A stretch of 34,632 bases of DNA from the NCBI RefSeq assembly GCF_029946185.1, contig NZ_JAQSEA010000135.1:1-34632 (forward strand), read 5' to 3'. The DNA is from Prosthecobacter sp. (GTDB taxonomy: Bacteria; Verrucomicrobiota; Verrucomicrobiia; Verrucomicrobiales; Verrucomicrobiaceae). Position 1 is the first letter of the stretch. Every line of letters starts with the position of its first letter. Of this stretch, positions 15,615 through 22,955 are shown piece by piece. Below the pieces are notes generated by a model, which was given only the letters and a program-made list of their open reading frames with translations, was not told the origin of the DNA and searched no databases. The translations under genes were made by a program, and so were the position numbers.

Positions 15615-16676
15615 ATGAATGAACACCCCGTCCGCCTCATGGAACCGCCTGAAGGCTATCCTAGCTGGCTGGCCGATCTGAAGAGCCGCATCCACACCGC
15701 CCAGCAGCGCGCCTCCTTGGCGGTGAACCGGGAACTGGTTCAGCTGTACTGGCAGCTCGGGCAGGACATCCTGGCTCGGCAGGCAGCCCAAGGCTGGGGT
15801 GCGAAGGTGATCGAGCGTCTGTCTCAGGATCTGCGCGCTGCCTTCCCGGAGATGAAGGGATTTTCTTCGCGCAATCTTAAATACATGCGCGCTGTTGCCG
15901 AGGCCTGGCCAAACGAGGAATTTGTGCAGCAGGCTGCTGCACAATTGCCGTGGTTTCATCTTTGCACCCTGATTGACAAGCTCAAAACGCCCGAAGAACG
16001 CGATTGGTATCTGCGCAAAGCCGTCGAGAACAACTGGTCACGCAACATCTTGGTGATGCAAATTGAATCCCGCCTGCTGGAACGCAGCGGCACGGCTGCG
16101 ACCAACTTCGCGCTCAGCCTGCCAAAACCGCAGTCTGATCTGGCGCGGGAATCCCTCAAAGATCCGTACCGTTTCGATTTTCTGGGGCTGACGGAGGAGG
16201 CGCAGGAACGGGAAATTGAGGATGCACTGGTGAAACACGTCACCAGCTTCCTGCTGGAATTGGGCGCAGGCTTTGCCTTTGTGGGGCGGCAGGTGCTGCT
16301 GGATGTCGGCGGGGAGGAGTTTTTTCTGGATCTGCTGTTTTACCACCTCAAATTGCGCTGCTACGTGGTGATCGAACTCAAGGCCGGAAAATTCAAGCCG
16401 GAGCACCTCGGGCAGTTGAGCTTTTACCTGACGGCGGTGGATGCCCAGGTCAAGCACCCCGCTGATGGGCCGACCATCGGTCTGCTGCTATGCAAAAGCA
16501 AAAACCAGGTGGTGGCCGAATATGCGTTGCGCGACAAATCGCAACCGCTTGGGGTGGCAGAGTATCAACTGGTAGAGTCACTGCCGCCGGAACTGCTAAC
16601 CAGCCTCCCGAGCATTGCACAGATCGAGCGGGAACTGGCAGGCAGTAGTCTGCCAGAGGAAGAACAGCAAGACTGA
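15615..16676 (+). CDS. DUF1016/YhcG-like PD-(D/E)XK nuclease, orphan
   Basis: A 353-residue protein of the YhcG/DUF1016 family: an N-terminal helical DUF1016_N region (about 15-150, with VNRELVQLYWQLGQDI and FSSRNLKYMRAVAEAW) and a C-terminal PD-(D/E)XK nuclease domain. The likely active site is aspartate in FFLDLLFYH (D239) and E-X-K in VVIELKAG (E254, K256). The ATG at 15615 is preceded by GGAAGG with an 8-base gap; an in-frame GTG at 15609 is also possible. Family members are frequent in accessory DNA and often sit with restriction systems, but here there is no methylase, specificity subunit or toxin beside it. It is convergent with dus. The biological role is not established. Confidence 0.9.
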   Translation: MNEHPVRLMEPPEGYPSWLADLKSRIHTAQQRASLAVNRELVQLYWQLGQDILARQAAQGWGAKVIERLSQDLRAAFPEMKGFSSRNLKYMRAVAEAWPNEEFVQQAAAQLPWFHLCTLIDKLKTPEERDWYLRKAVENNWSRNILVMQIESRLLERSGTAATNFALSLPKPQSDLARESLKDPYRFDFLGLTEEAQEREIEDALVKHVTSFLLELGAGFAFVGRQVLLDVGGEEFFLDLLFYHLKLRCYVVIELKAGKFKPEHLGQLSFYLTAVDAQVKHPADGPTIGLLLCKSKNQVVAEYALRDKSQPLGVAEYQLVESLPPELLTSLPSIAQIERELAGSSLPEEEQQD

Positions 16677-16712
16677 AACAGATCGCGTTGGTTTCCAAGT
16701 CGAACTGACACT

Positions 16713-17690
16713 TCACACCCCAAACGCCCGCGTGCACACTTCCATGATCCCCGCCCTTGTGGTGCAGCGGCGCATGGTGCTGAGAAAAGTCTCGGCATCT
16801 GCCAGGCCCCAGGCGAAGAAATTGAGGTGCTTTTTGATGCGGTTCACCATGTCCAGCTCGCGGGTGTCTGGCATCGTCACGCATTCGTACAACTCCTCCA
16901 CATAGCGCAGCCGGTCGGTCGGGGTGGGTTGAAAGACGGCCTCGCCGCGTGTGTGCTGGCGGATCTGGTCAAACATCCACGGATTGCGGATGGCACCGCG
17001 CCCGAGCATGAGGCCGCGCACTCCGGCCTTCTGCACCACCTCGGCGGCTTCGAGATGGGAGTTGATATTGCCATTCGCCAATACAGGGCAGGGGAGGTTT
17101 GAGGTGGCGTTGCCGATCAGGTCATAGCGCACTCCTTCGCGATACATCTGCAGCACGGTGCGGCCGTGGATGGTGAGCAAGTCCACGCCATGCTTGGCAA
17201 ACAGCGGCACCAGCGCGTCGATGGTCTCCGTGTCATCAAAACCGAGCCGCGTCTTCACCGTGAACTTGATGGAAATCGCCTCACGCAGCGCGCCCAGGAT
17301 GCCCTCGATGCGCGGCACGTCGCGCAGCAGTCCGCCGCCGGCGCACTTCTTGTACACGATGGGTGCCGGGCAGCCGAGATTGAGATCCACCGCGGCGATG
17401 TTGTACTCCTGCAGCTCTTTGGCGCTGCGCACCAGGGAAGGGATGTCATTCCCAATCATCTGCGCGATGGCCGGTTTGCCCGTAGGATTGTGAATCAGCG
17501 AGGCGAGGATCGGTTTGTCCAAATGCGAGTCTGCATGCACGCGGAAGTACTCCGTGTAGTACACATCCGCCCCGCCATAGCGCGCCATGAGCCGCCAGAA
17601 CTCCAGGTCCGTGACATCCTGCATCGGAGCCAGCGCCAGCAGCGGCTCAGGCCGTGTGAGGAGTGCGTCGAGATGTTCGGTGGGATTCAC
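16713..17690 (-). CDS. dus: tRNA-dihydrouridine synthase
   Basis: A 325-residue FMN-dependent TIM-barrel enzyme that reduces uridines in the D-loop region of tRNA using NADPH. The N-terminal LALAPMQDVTDLEFW (FMN contact), the VDLNLGCPAP segment with the likely catalytic cysteine (C107), KTRLGFDD, LTIHGRT and GVRGLMLGRGAIRNPWMF (phosphate-binding) blocks are all present in family order. Which Dus subfamily (DusA, B or C type) it belongs to cannot be fixed from this alone. It has the normal length for the family. The gene is convergent with the DUF1016 nuclease, and an 84-bp palindromic element lies just upstream of its start. Confidence 0.93.
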   Translation of the reverse strand: MNPTEHLDALLTRPEPLLALAPMQDVTDLEFWRLMARYGGADVYYTEYFRVHADSHLDKPILASLIHNPTGKPAIAQMIGNDIPSLVRSAKELQEYNIAAVDLNLGCPAPIVYKKCAGGGLLRDVPRIEGILGALREAISIKFTVKTRLGFDDTETIDALVPLFAKHGVDLLTIHGRTVLQMYREGVRYDLIGNATSNLPCPVLANGNINSHLEAAEVVQKAGVRGLMLGRGAIRNPWMFDQIRQHTRGEAVFQPTPTDRLRYVEELYECVTMPDTRELDMVNRIKKHLNFFAWGLADAETFLSTMRRCTTRAGIMEVCTRAFGV

Positions 17691-17711
17691 AGCCGTCTCT
17701 TAACCACGGGT

Positions 17712-17795
17712 GCTGAAAGTAGTCGAGGGCTTTAGCTCGCTCCGGAAGCCTTCGGCCGGCGCTAGAACGAGCCAAAGCGCATGACTGCTTTCAGC
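17712..17795. repeat. 84-bp palindromic (REP-like) element
   Basis: The outer arms GCTGAAAG (17712-17719) and CTTTCAGC (17788-17795) pair, and inside them AGTC/GACT, GCTTT/AAAGC and GCTCG/CGAGC pair in register, with a smaller inner palindrome CCGGAAGCC-TTCGGCCGG. The whole forms one long imperfect hairpin. It lies between the divergent dus and DUF1592-type genes, upstream of both starts. Only one copy is seen in this window, so calling it a dispersed repeat is an inference from its form. Confidence 0.75.
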
Positions 17796-17905
17796 TTGCG
17801 CCAGTGCCAGCGTCAGCCACGCCCATTCACTGCCTGATAAACCCCGCACCGCATCGCCGTAACCCTCGGTACCCCCTTTTGAAGAGTCCCCCATTGCCCC
17901 CAAGA

Positions 17906-19834
17906 ATGTTGTTTCGTCGTGACCTGTCCGCCATGCGGCGGGTGTGCTGTGCCCTGGCATGCGGCCTGCCATTGCTGGCGCAATCAGCCCCCGACTTGAA
18001 ATCCACCGAGGACACCGCCCTCCAGGCAATGCAGACGGAGGTGAAGAAGGACTATAAAAACAAAGTCGAGCCCTTTGTGAAGACCTACTGCGTCGAGTGT
18101 CACGGGAATCGAAAATCCAAGGGCGGGATCAACTTCGAGGTGGCGGTGCGCAAGCCCGGCGTCGCGCCTTTCAGCGAAGTCTGGGCGAACGCCTACGTCA
18201 ACGTGAACGCGCATGACATGCCGCCGGAGGACGATGACAAGCAGCCGACGGATGCGGAGCGCCAGGGCTTTCTGGACATCATCGCCAAGACCAAATACCT
18301 CAGCACGAAAGATCCCGGCCCCTTTGTGATCCGCCGCCTGACGAAGACGGAGTATGGCAACACCCTGCACGACCTCCTCGGTGTGGATGCCGCAGTAGCC
18401 GCCGAACTGCCGGACGAGGTGCCCGGCGAGGGCTACATGAATTCGCTCTCGCCGCTGCAGTCGGAGCAGTATCTCAGCATCGCCAATGAAGCGCTCACCC
18501 GTGCGCTGGCCGCCCCAGGTGCGCCGCCCACGGCGGTGCAAAAGCGCCTGTTGGGTGAAGCTCCCGCCGCAGGTGCCGATCTGCGCGCCGAGGCCGGGAA
18601 GATCGCCCGCTCGCTGGCCCGCAGCGCCTACCGTCGCCCACCGTCCGCAGCGGAGGTCGCCACGCTGGTGGCTGTGTTTGAGCTCGGTCGCGCGAACAAG
18701 CTCGACCACGCCGCATCGCTGCGCCTCATGCTCAAGGCCGTGCTCGTTTCGCCGCAGTTCCTCTTCATCACTCCCGCGAAGGAAGCAGCGGCGGACGAGA
18801 AGATCGTGCCGCTCGATGATCACCAGCTCGCCGCGCGCCTCTCCTACCTGCTCTGGGCCACCATGCCCGATGCACAGCTCTCCGAACTCGCCGATGTCGG
18901 CAAACTTCACGAGCCCGCGATTCTCAAGGCGCAGGTGAAACGCCTGCTCTCCGATCCCCGCGCACGGGCCCTGTTTGACGGCTTTGGCGCGCAGTGGCTC
19001 GGGCTGGCGGAACTGGGAGACAAGACCTTCGACACCAAGAAATTCCCGCAGATGACGGGCGCGATGCGCACCGCCATGTATGACGAAGCGCGGCTGTTCT
19101 TTGACAGCATCGTGCGTGAGGATCGCAGCGTCGTCGGCTTTGTGGACAGCGATTACACCTACCTCAATGGCACGCTGGCCGCGCTGTATGGCCTGGAAAA
19201 AACCGTCACCGGCCCCGAGATGCGCAAGGTGAAACTGACGAATGCCAATCGCGGCGGCATCCTCGGCATGCCCGGCATTTTGGCCACGACCTCTTTCCCG
19301 AACCGCACCAGCCCCGTCAAACGCGGCGTGTGGGTGCTGGAGCAGGTGCTGGGGCAGAAGGTGCCGCCCGCCCCGCCGAATGTGCCGACCCTGGAAAAGC
19401 AGGACCCCAAAAAGGCCGCCAGCATGACTCTGCGCCAGCGCACCGAGCTGCACCGCACCAACGCCGTCTGCGCCAACTGCCACAAGATCCTCGATCCCAT
19501 CGGCTTCGGTCTCGAAAACTTCGATGCCATCGGCCGCTGGCGCGATCAGGATGACACCGGCGGCGCCATCGATGCCGTGGGCGAACTGCCGGGTGGGAAA
19601 CATTTCTCCACCCCCAAAGAATTGAAAGCCATCATCGCCGCACGCAAGGACGACATGGCGCGCAATCTAACGGAGAAACTCATGGCCTACGCCCTCTGCC
19701 GAAAACTCGAAGGCTACGACGAAATCGTGGTGGACGGTCTCATGCAAACCATCGCCAAAGATGGCTTCCGCATGCAGACCATCATCGCCGCGATCGTCAC
19801 CAGCTACCCGTTCATGAACCGTCGCCTGCAATAA
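17906..19834 (+). CDS. DUF1587/DUF1592/DUF1588/DUF1585 c-type cytochrome protein
   Basis: A 642-residue exported protein of the multi-DUF cytochrome type found in Planctomycetes and Verrucomicrobia. Order: signal peptide (to about residue 28), planctomycete cytochrome C region with CVECH (62-66), DUF1587 ([18 protein letters not shown]), DUF1595 and DUF1592 ([29 protein letters not shown]), DUF1588 ([25 protein letters not shown] and a second heme-like motif CANCH at 522-526, then [11 protein letters not shown]) and DUF1585 at the C-terminus ([17 protein letters not shown]). It normally pairs with a DUF1552 protein; here that partner lies 4.7 kb downstream on the same strand. The function is unknown, presumably periplasmic redox linked to polymer use. 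ATG at 17906 chosen; 17933 is an alternative. Confidence 0.92.
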   Translation: MLFRRDLSAMRRVCCALACGLPLLAQSAPDLKSTEDTALQAMQTEVKKDYKNKVEPFVKTYCVECHGNRKSKGGINFEVAVRKPGVAPFSEVWANAYVNVNAHDMPPEDDDKQPTDAERQGFLDIIAKTKYLSTKDPGPFVIRRLTKTEYGNTLHDLLGVDAAVAAELPDEVPGEGYMNSLSPLQSEQYLSIANEALTRALAAPGAPPTAVQKRLLGEAPAAGADLRAEAGKIARSLARSAYRRPPSAAEVATLVAVFELGRANKLDHAASLRLMLKAVLVSPQFLFITPAKEAAADEKIVPLDDHQLAARLSYLLWATMPDAQLSELADVGKLHEPAILKAQVKRLLSDPRARALFDGFGAQWLGLAELGDKTFDTKKFPQMTGAMRTAMYDEARLFFDSIVREDRSVVGFVDSDYTYLNGTLAALYGLEKTVTGPEMRKVKLTNANRGGILGMPGILATTSFPNRTSPVKRGVWVLEQVLGQKVPPAPPNVPTLEKQDPKKAASMTLRQRTELHRTNAVCANCHKILDPIGFGLENFDAIGRWRDQDDTGGAIDAVGELPGGKHFSTPKELKAIIAARKDDMARNLTEKLMAYALCRKLEGYDEIVVDGLMQTIAKDGFRMQTIIAAIVTSYPFMNRRLQ

Positions 19835-19852
19835 ACCTCGTTATCTTTTCAC

Positions 19853-20008
19853 ATGAGTCGTACTCACCTGCGACTGGCTTTGAGACGATTTGAAATCATC
19901 GTCGAGCGCGAAGTTGAACTGTATGCCGAACACCGCACAGATCTGCTGGTGCAGACACTTCTTCCATCAGGCGATAAGATAACTGTTCTCACCGAACTAA
20001 AAAACTGA
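19853..20008 (+). pseudogene. Short frame, possibly a remnant gene
   Basis: A 51-codon frame beginning MSRTHLRLALRRFEIIVERE and ending KITVLTELKN followed by TGA. Amino-acid composition is balanced and charged, unlike the shadow frames of this GC-rich DNA, and the pattern (a helix with basic residues, then TDLLVQTLLPSGDKITVLTELK) resembles the middle of larger proteins with a nuclease-like V-x-E-x-K strand. It may be a truncated relic. It starts 18 bp after the DUF1592-type gene's stop and has no Shine-Dalgarno. It could also be a true small gene or chance. Confidence 0.3.
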
Positions 20009-20221
20009 GTAAGGCCAAAGCTAAAGAGCAAAGAACAGCGATGCAAACCAAGGGCAGGGGGCAGGCCAGTGCTTTGTGGCCCCTACCCATCCTTCAGGTC
20101 TATTCCTGATGGGGTGTTGTACCCAAAACAAGTTTAGATACGAGCGACTTAAGGCCTGTGACGTTAATGGAGTATGAGGAGCAAAATAATTGCCCCTCAA
20201 ACAACTAACTCCACTCCATCA

Positions 20222-20884
20222 ATGAAACATATCGCCTTCCAGGCCCTCCTCTACACAGGCGTTCTCCTTCAGATGAACCCGGTTTTTGCCCAAAGGGTTG
20301 AAGCCACCAGCACCGTGATCACTTCCGAGGGAACCATCAGTGAGTTCGGACCGCAGGGCGTCGTCATCAAGTCTGAAGCGGGCAGCCAGCCGGTTCGCTT
20401 CATTTCCAGCGAGACAACCAATTATGTGGATGAAAACGGCAACCCTGTAGCCGTGGAACTGGTAAAGTCCGGCCTTCCTGCCACGATCTATTATACTAAA
20501 GTGGGAGATACCCTGATCGCCTCCAAGATCATGGTGAGGACATCTGCCACCACATCCACCAAGGTGGTGGCCACCACCCCCGCCGTCACGGTGCCGATAA
20601 CAGCTGGAGTCATCACCCAGTTTGGGCCTGAGAATCTCATCATCAAGACAGAGTCCGCTCCGGACCCACTCAGCTATTCTTACAGCAAGACCACGACCTA
20701 CGTGGATGAGACCGGGGCGCCTGTGGCCATCGAAACCGTGCGCTCCGGCGTTCCCGTCACCGTGCATTACACCAAGGTCGGCAACACTTTGGTCGCCAGC
20801 AAAGTCATTGTGCGAAAGAACGCGGTCGTGCCTGAGCAGCTCATTGAGAAAAAGACCACAACGACGACCACGACCCGCAACTAA
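20222..20884 (+). CDS. Exported protein with two tandem 70-residue domains
   Basis: A 220-residue protein with a signal peptide (1-24, ending NPVFAQ). Two homologous 70-residue units occupy 37-106 and 129-198. Each starts G(T/V)I(S/T)(E/Q)FGP, has a (T/N)YVDE(N/T)G(N/A)PVA core and ends (Y/H)YTKVG(D/N)TL(I/V)ASK(I/V)(M/I)VR. A Thr/Val-rich linker joins them, and a threonine run (TTTTTTT) ends the protein. I do not know a named family; the beta-rich repeat resembles DUF5666-type modules. It is the first of three consecutive plus-strand genes with Thr-rich tails and probably acts in the periplasm or outer membrane. ATG at 20222 chosen for the signal peptide; the frame is open from 20174. Confidence 0.8.
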   Translation: MKHIAFQALLYTGVLLQMNPVFAQRVEATSTVITSEGTISEFGPQGVVIKSEAGSQPVRFISSETTNYVDENGNPVAVELVKSGLPATIYYTKVGDTLIASKIMVRTSATTSTKVVATTPAVTVPITAGVITQFGPENLIIKTESAPDPLSYSYSKTTTYVDETGAPVAIETVRSGVPVTVHYTKVGNTLVASKVIVRKNAVVPEQLIEKKTTTTTTTRN

Positions 20885-20960
20885 TCTTCCCAGATCCCTG
20901 CTCGCATCATTCTCAGTTTTTCCACAGCAAACACATATCAACACCACACCTTCTACCACC

Positions 20961-21149
20961 ATGAAAACGCACCTCCTCCTGGGACTCGCCCCGCTTCTCC
21001 TCATCGCCTGTGACGCACGCGTCACCACCACCGCCCCCGATTCGGGTCCTGACAAAGTGATCGAAAAACAAACCACCATCATCACCCCGCCTGCCGCTAC
21101 TTCCTCCACCGAAAAGACGACGACCACCACCACCGAAACCAAGAAATAA
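20961..21149 (+). CDS. 62-residue Thr-rich lipoprotein
   Basis: A tiny predicted lipoprotein: MKTHLLLGLAPLLLIAC gives a clear type II signal peptide with lipobox LIAC (cysteine 17). The mature part is 46 residues, rich in Thr, Pro and Lys, with a threonine run near the C-terminus (EKTTTTTTETKK). No family is recognised. It lies 76 bp after the duplicated-domain gene and 12 bp before the next small lipoprotein, and its N-terminal MKTH is shared with that one, suggesting a common origin or an operon. Confidence 0.72.
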   Translation: MKTHLLLGLAPLLLIACDARVTTTAPDSGPDKVIEKQTTIITPPAATSSTEKTTTTTTETKK

Positions 21150-21161
21150 CGATCTCCCCTC

Positions 21162-21374
21162 ATGAAAACTCACTCATTCTTCATCGCCAGTCTTGCCGCC
21201 GTCAGTTTCATGGCCCTCACCAGCTGTGACACCATGGACGACGACGACGATGACCGCCGCCCACCACCGACCACCATGACCACCACGACGGAAGAAACCA
21301 CACTGACCCGGACTCCCCTGTCCCCAGTCCCAGTTTCAACCACGACAGAGACAAGCACCATCCGTTCCTACTAA
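21162..21374 (+). CDS. 70-residue Asp/Thr-rich lipoprotein
   Basis: MKTHSFFIASLAAVSFMALTSC is a type II signal peptide with lipobox LTSC (cysteine 22). The mature 49 residues begin DTMDDDDDDRRPPP and continue as a Thr/Glu/Pro/Ser-rich, apparently disordered tail. No family is recognised. It is the last gene of the three-gene set and is followed by a strong intrinsic terminator. The acid cluster could bind cations, but that is speculation. Confidence 0.72.
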   Translation: MKTHSFFIASLAAVSFMALTSCDTMDDDDDDRRPPPTTMTTTTEETTLTRTPLSPVPVSTTTETSTIRSY

Positions 21375-21392
21375 GTCTCGATTCATCCCTTT

Positions 21393-21433
21393 GGCCGGCA
21401 TGTCTCCACGTGAGACATGCCGGCCATTTTATT
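21393..21433 (+). terminator. Intrinsic terminator (13-bp stem)
   Basis: GGCCGGCATGTCT (21393-21405) pairs perfectly with AGACATGCCGGCC (21413-21425) around a 7-nt loop, followed by ATTTTATT. It ends the three-gene plus-strand set at 20222-21374. Confidence 0.93.
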
Positions 21434-21509
21434 GCTCCATATCATGGGATGTAATTACGGCAGTCATGTGAATCCTTGAGAGCAGGCAGGAGGTGCCGCC
21501 CAGCCGGTG

Positions 21510-21745
21510 TATAGCGTTTTCCAAAACAGATTTCCGGATAGAGGCGTATGGCGACGCTCGACGGCGCTTGGAGGACTGCTCGCACCGGGCATGCGCATGC
21601 CCAGCGAAGGTAGGGCTGGCTGTCCTCAGCCAGCCGCCGTCGACCTGTCCTTCGTAGCTCGACGCAGGAGAGCGAAGAAGGAAGCCCATGATCTGCTAAC
21701 AAGAAACAGCCTGCTAAACGGAAATGATTTTTGCGAACCGCTATA
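21510..21745. mobile_element. MITE-like element, copy 1 (236 bp)
   Basis: It begins TATAGCGTTTTCC and ends CGAACCGCTATA; the ends form imperfect terminal inverted repeats of about 27 bp with a shared inner word (GATTTCCG on the left, CGGAAAT on the right). The interior holds further palindromes (GGCTGGCTGTCCTCAGCCAGCC split by a short loop; GGGCATGCGCATGCCC) and encodes no credible protein. The same element, in the same orientation, occurs at 31799-32038. TATA at both edges would fit a TA target duplication, but this cannot be proven without an empty site. Confidence 0.8.
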
Positions 21746-22127
21746 ACAAGCAGCGGTGCCAGTGAATGTGATCCCTCAGTCTCAAGCGCAGGCAGCTACA
21801 CCAATCGCGAATGGTGAGAAGCTCCCGCCCATTCGAGTGTGTCGGTTGATGCCGCACTGAGCAGCTCATCTCCGGTGCTACCAGGATCTTGAAGGAGGGA
21901 GTTGGAAGCGAGTATATCCGCCTCGTGCCATAACGCCTGCGACCTTCGTTCTTGCAGCTAGGCAGTCAGCAGGAAATTTAAAGCGGTGCTTGCCAGGAAA
22001 GCAAAAACCCCAAATCCAGGCACCAGTCGCAGTACCAAAGATTTGGGGAAGTGTGGAAGGTGCGCTCATGGCGCGCCTTCATGCGCCAGCCGCGCCGACA
22101 AGAGCCGTCGCGGATCTGCCGACCACT
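21746..22127. other. Gene-free stretch with short palindromes only
   Basis: About 380 bp between the MITE-like element and the end of the OmpA-family gene. No frame with plausible composition is seen on either strand. Near the right end, TGGCGCGCC (22067-22075) and GGCGCATG-type words could form a small hairpin on the minus strand beyond the OmpA stop, but without a T-tract. It may hold decayed sequence. Confidence 0.5.
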
Positions 22128-22811
22128 CTATTTAGTGCGGACTACCAGCACTCGGCGATCCATTTGCATTTGCCCCTCGTTGCCATTGGGGTACATCGGA
22201 AAGCTTTCGCCATAGCCGTGGGCGCTCAGCACTTCGGCTGGCACCTTGTAGCGCAGGGTGAGTTCGTCATACACCCTCTGCGCGCGTGCGGCAGACAGTG
22301 TTGCATTGAATTCATTCGTTCCATCGGTGCTGGTATGGCCCTCGATGTCAAATATCGCTCCCGGCGTTGTCTGGCTCACGTTGCGGATCACACTCGCCAC
22401 CTGCTCCAGTGCGGCGCGTGATTCAGCATCCAGCAGTTCAGCAGTTTCCTTCACAAACAGCACTGGCAGGGTCACATACGGCAGCTCACGCGTTTCGTTC
22501 TGATCTTGCACCACCACCACGTTGCGTTCGGATTGGTACACACGGCGCGGTTGGCCGGGAGTGTCCACGACTGTGGTCGTTTTGGTCGTCTTCACCACTT
22601 CCTGCGGCACCGCCGGGGTGGCAGGCACGGTCACCGTGGTGGGTTGGGTCACCACCACCACCTTGGGTGCGATGGACAATTGGCTCTGCACCAGCAGAGG
22701 ATCAAGCGCTGGCTGGGTCACGATGATATTCCCAGGCACTGCCACAGTGGTGACTTGAGCCTGAAGCCCTGGTGCAAGAGCAAGTACGGAAAGAAGAAGC
22801 AATGGTTTCAT
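22128..22811 (-). CDS. OmpA-family outer-membrane/peptidoglycan-binding protein
   Basis: A 227-residue exported protein: signal peptide MKPLLLLSVLALAPGLQAQ (1-19), a low-complexity Val/Thr/Pro-rich middle (about 20-105) and a C-terminal OmpA domain (about 115-225). The domain shows FDIEGHTSTDGTNEFN, the LSAARAQRVYDEL helix, LSAHGYGES and MDRRVLVV; the aspartate after HTST and the arginines of DRRV are the family's diaminopimelate contacts. There is no membrane barrel, so it probably acts as a periplasmic peptidoglycan tether. The KTTKTTTVV stretch echoes the Thr-rich tails of the three small genes on the opposite strand. The ATG at 22811 is chosen because the signal peptide begins there. Confidence 0.9.
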   Translation of the reverse strand: MKPLLLLSVLALAPGLQAQVTTVAVPGNIIVTQPALDPLLVQSQLSIAPKVVVVTQPTTVTVPATPAVPQEVVKTTKTTTVVDTPGQPRRVYQSERNVVVVQDQNETRELPYVTLPVLFVKETAELLDAESRAALEQVASVIRNVSQTTPGAIFDIEGHTSTDGTNEFNATLSAARAQRVYDELTLRYKVPAEVLSAHGYGESFPMYPNGNEGQMQMDRRVLVVRTK

Positions 22812-22955
22812 GAGTAAGGTTGGTTTGGTTTGAATTGGGTTATCCAAAGAGGGTAACGGTGGCGTATGAAACTCCGGCTGTACGGTTTCCGGCCATAATT
22901 CACCAGACAGGGAAAAGCATGAAGTTATCCCATCGCCTAACTTCCCATCTCCGGC

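Noticed and set aside
17984-19603. 539-residue minus-strand open frame
   Set aside because: It is antisense to the DUF1592-type cytochrome gene and has no family features.
21429-21702. Two overlapping 86-residue minus-strand frames
   Set aside because: They fall inside the MITE-like element and recur in its second copy with frame-altering differences, so they are not conserved as proteins.
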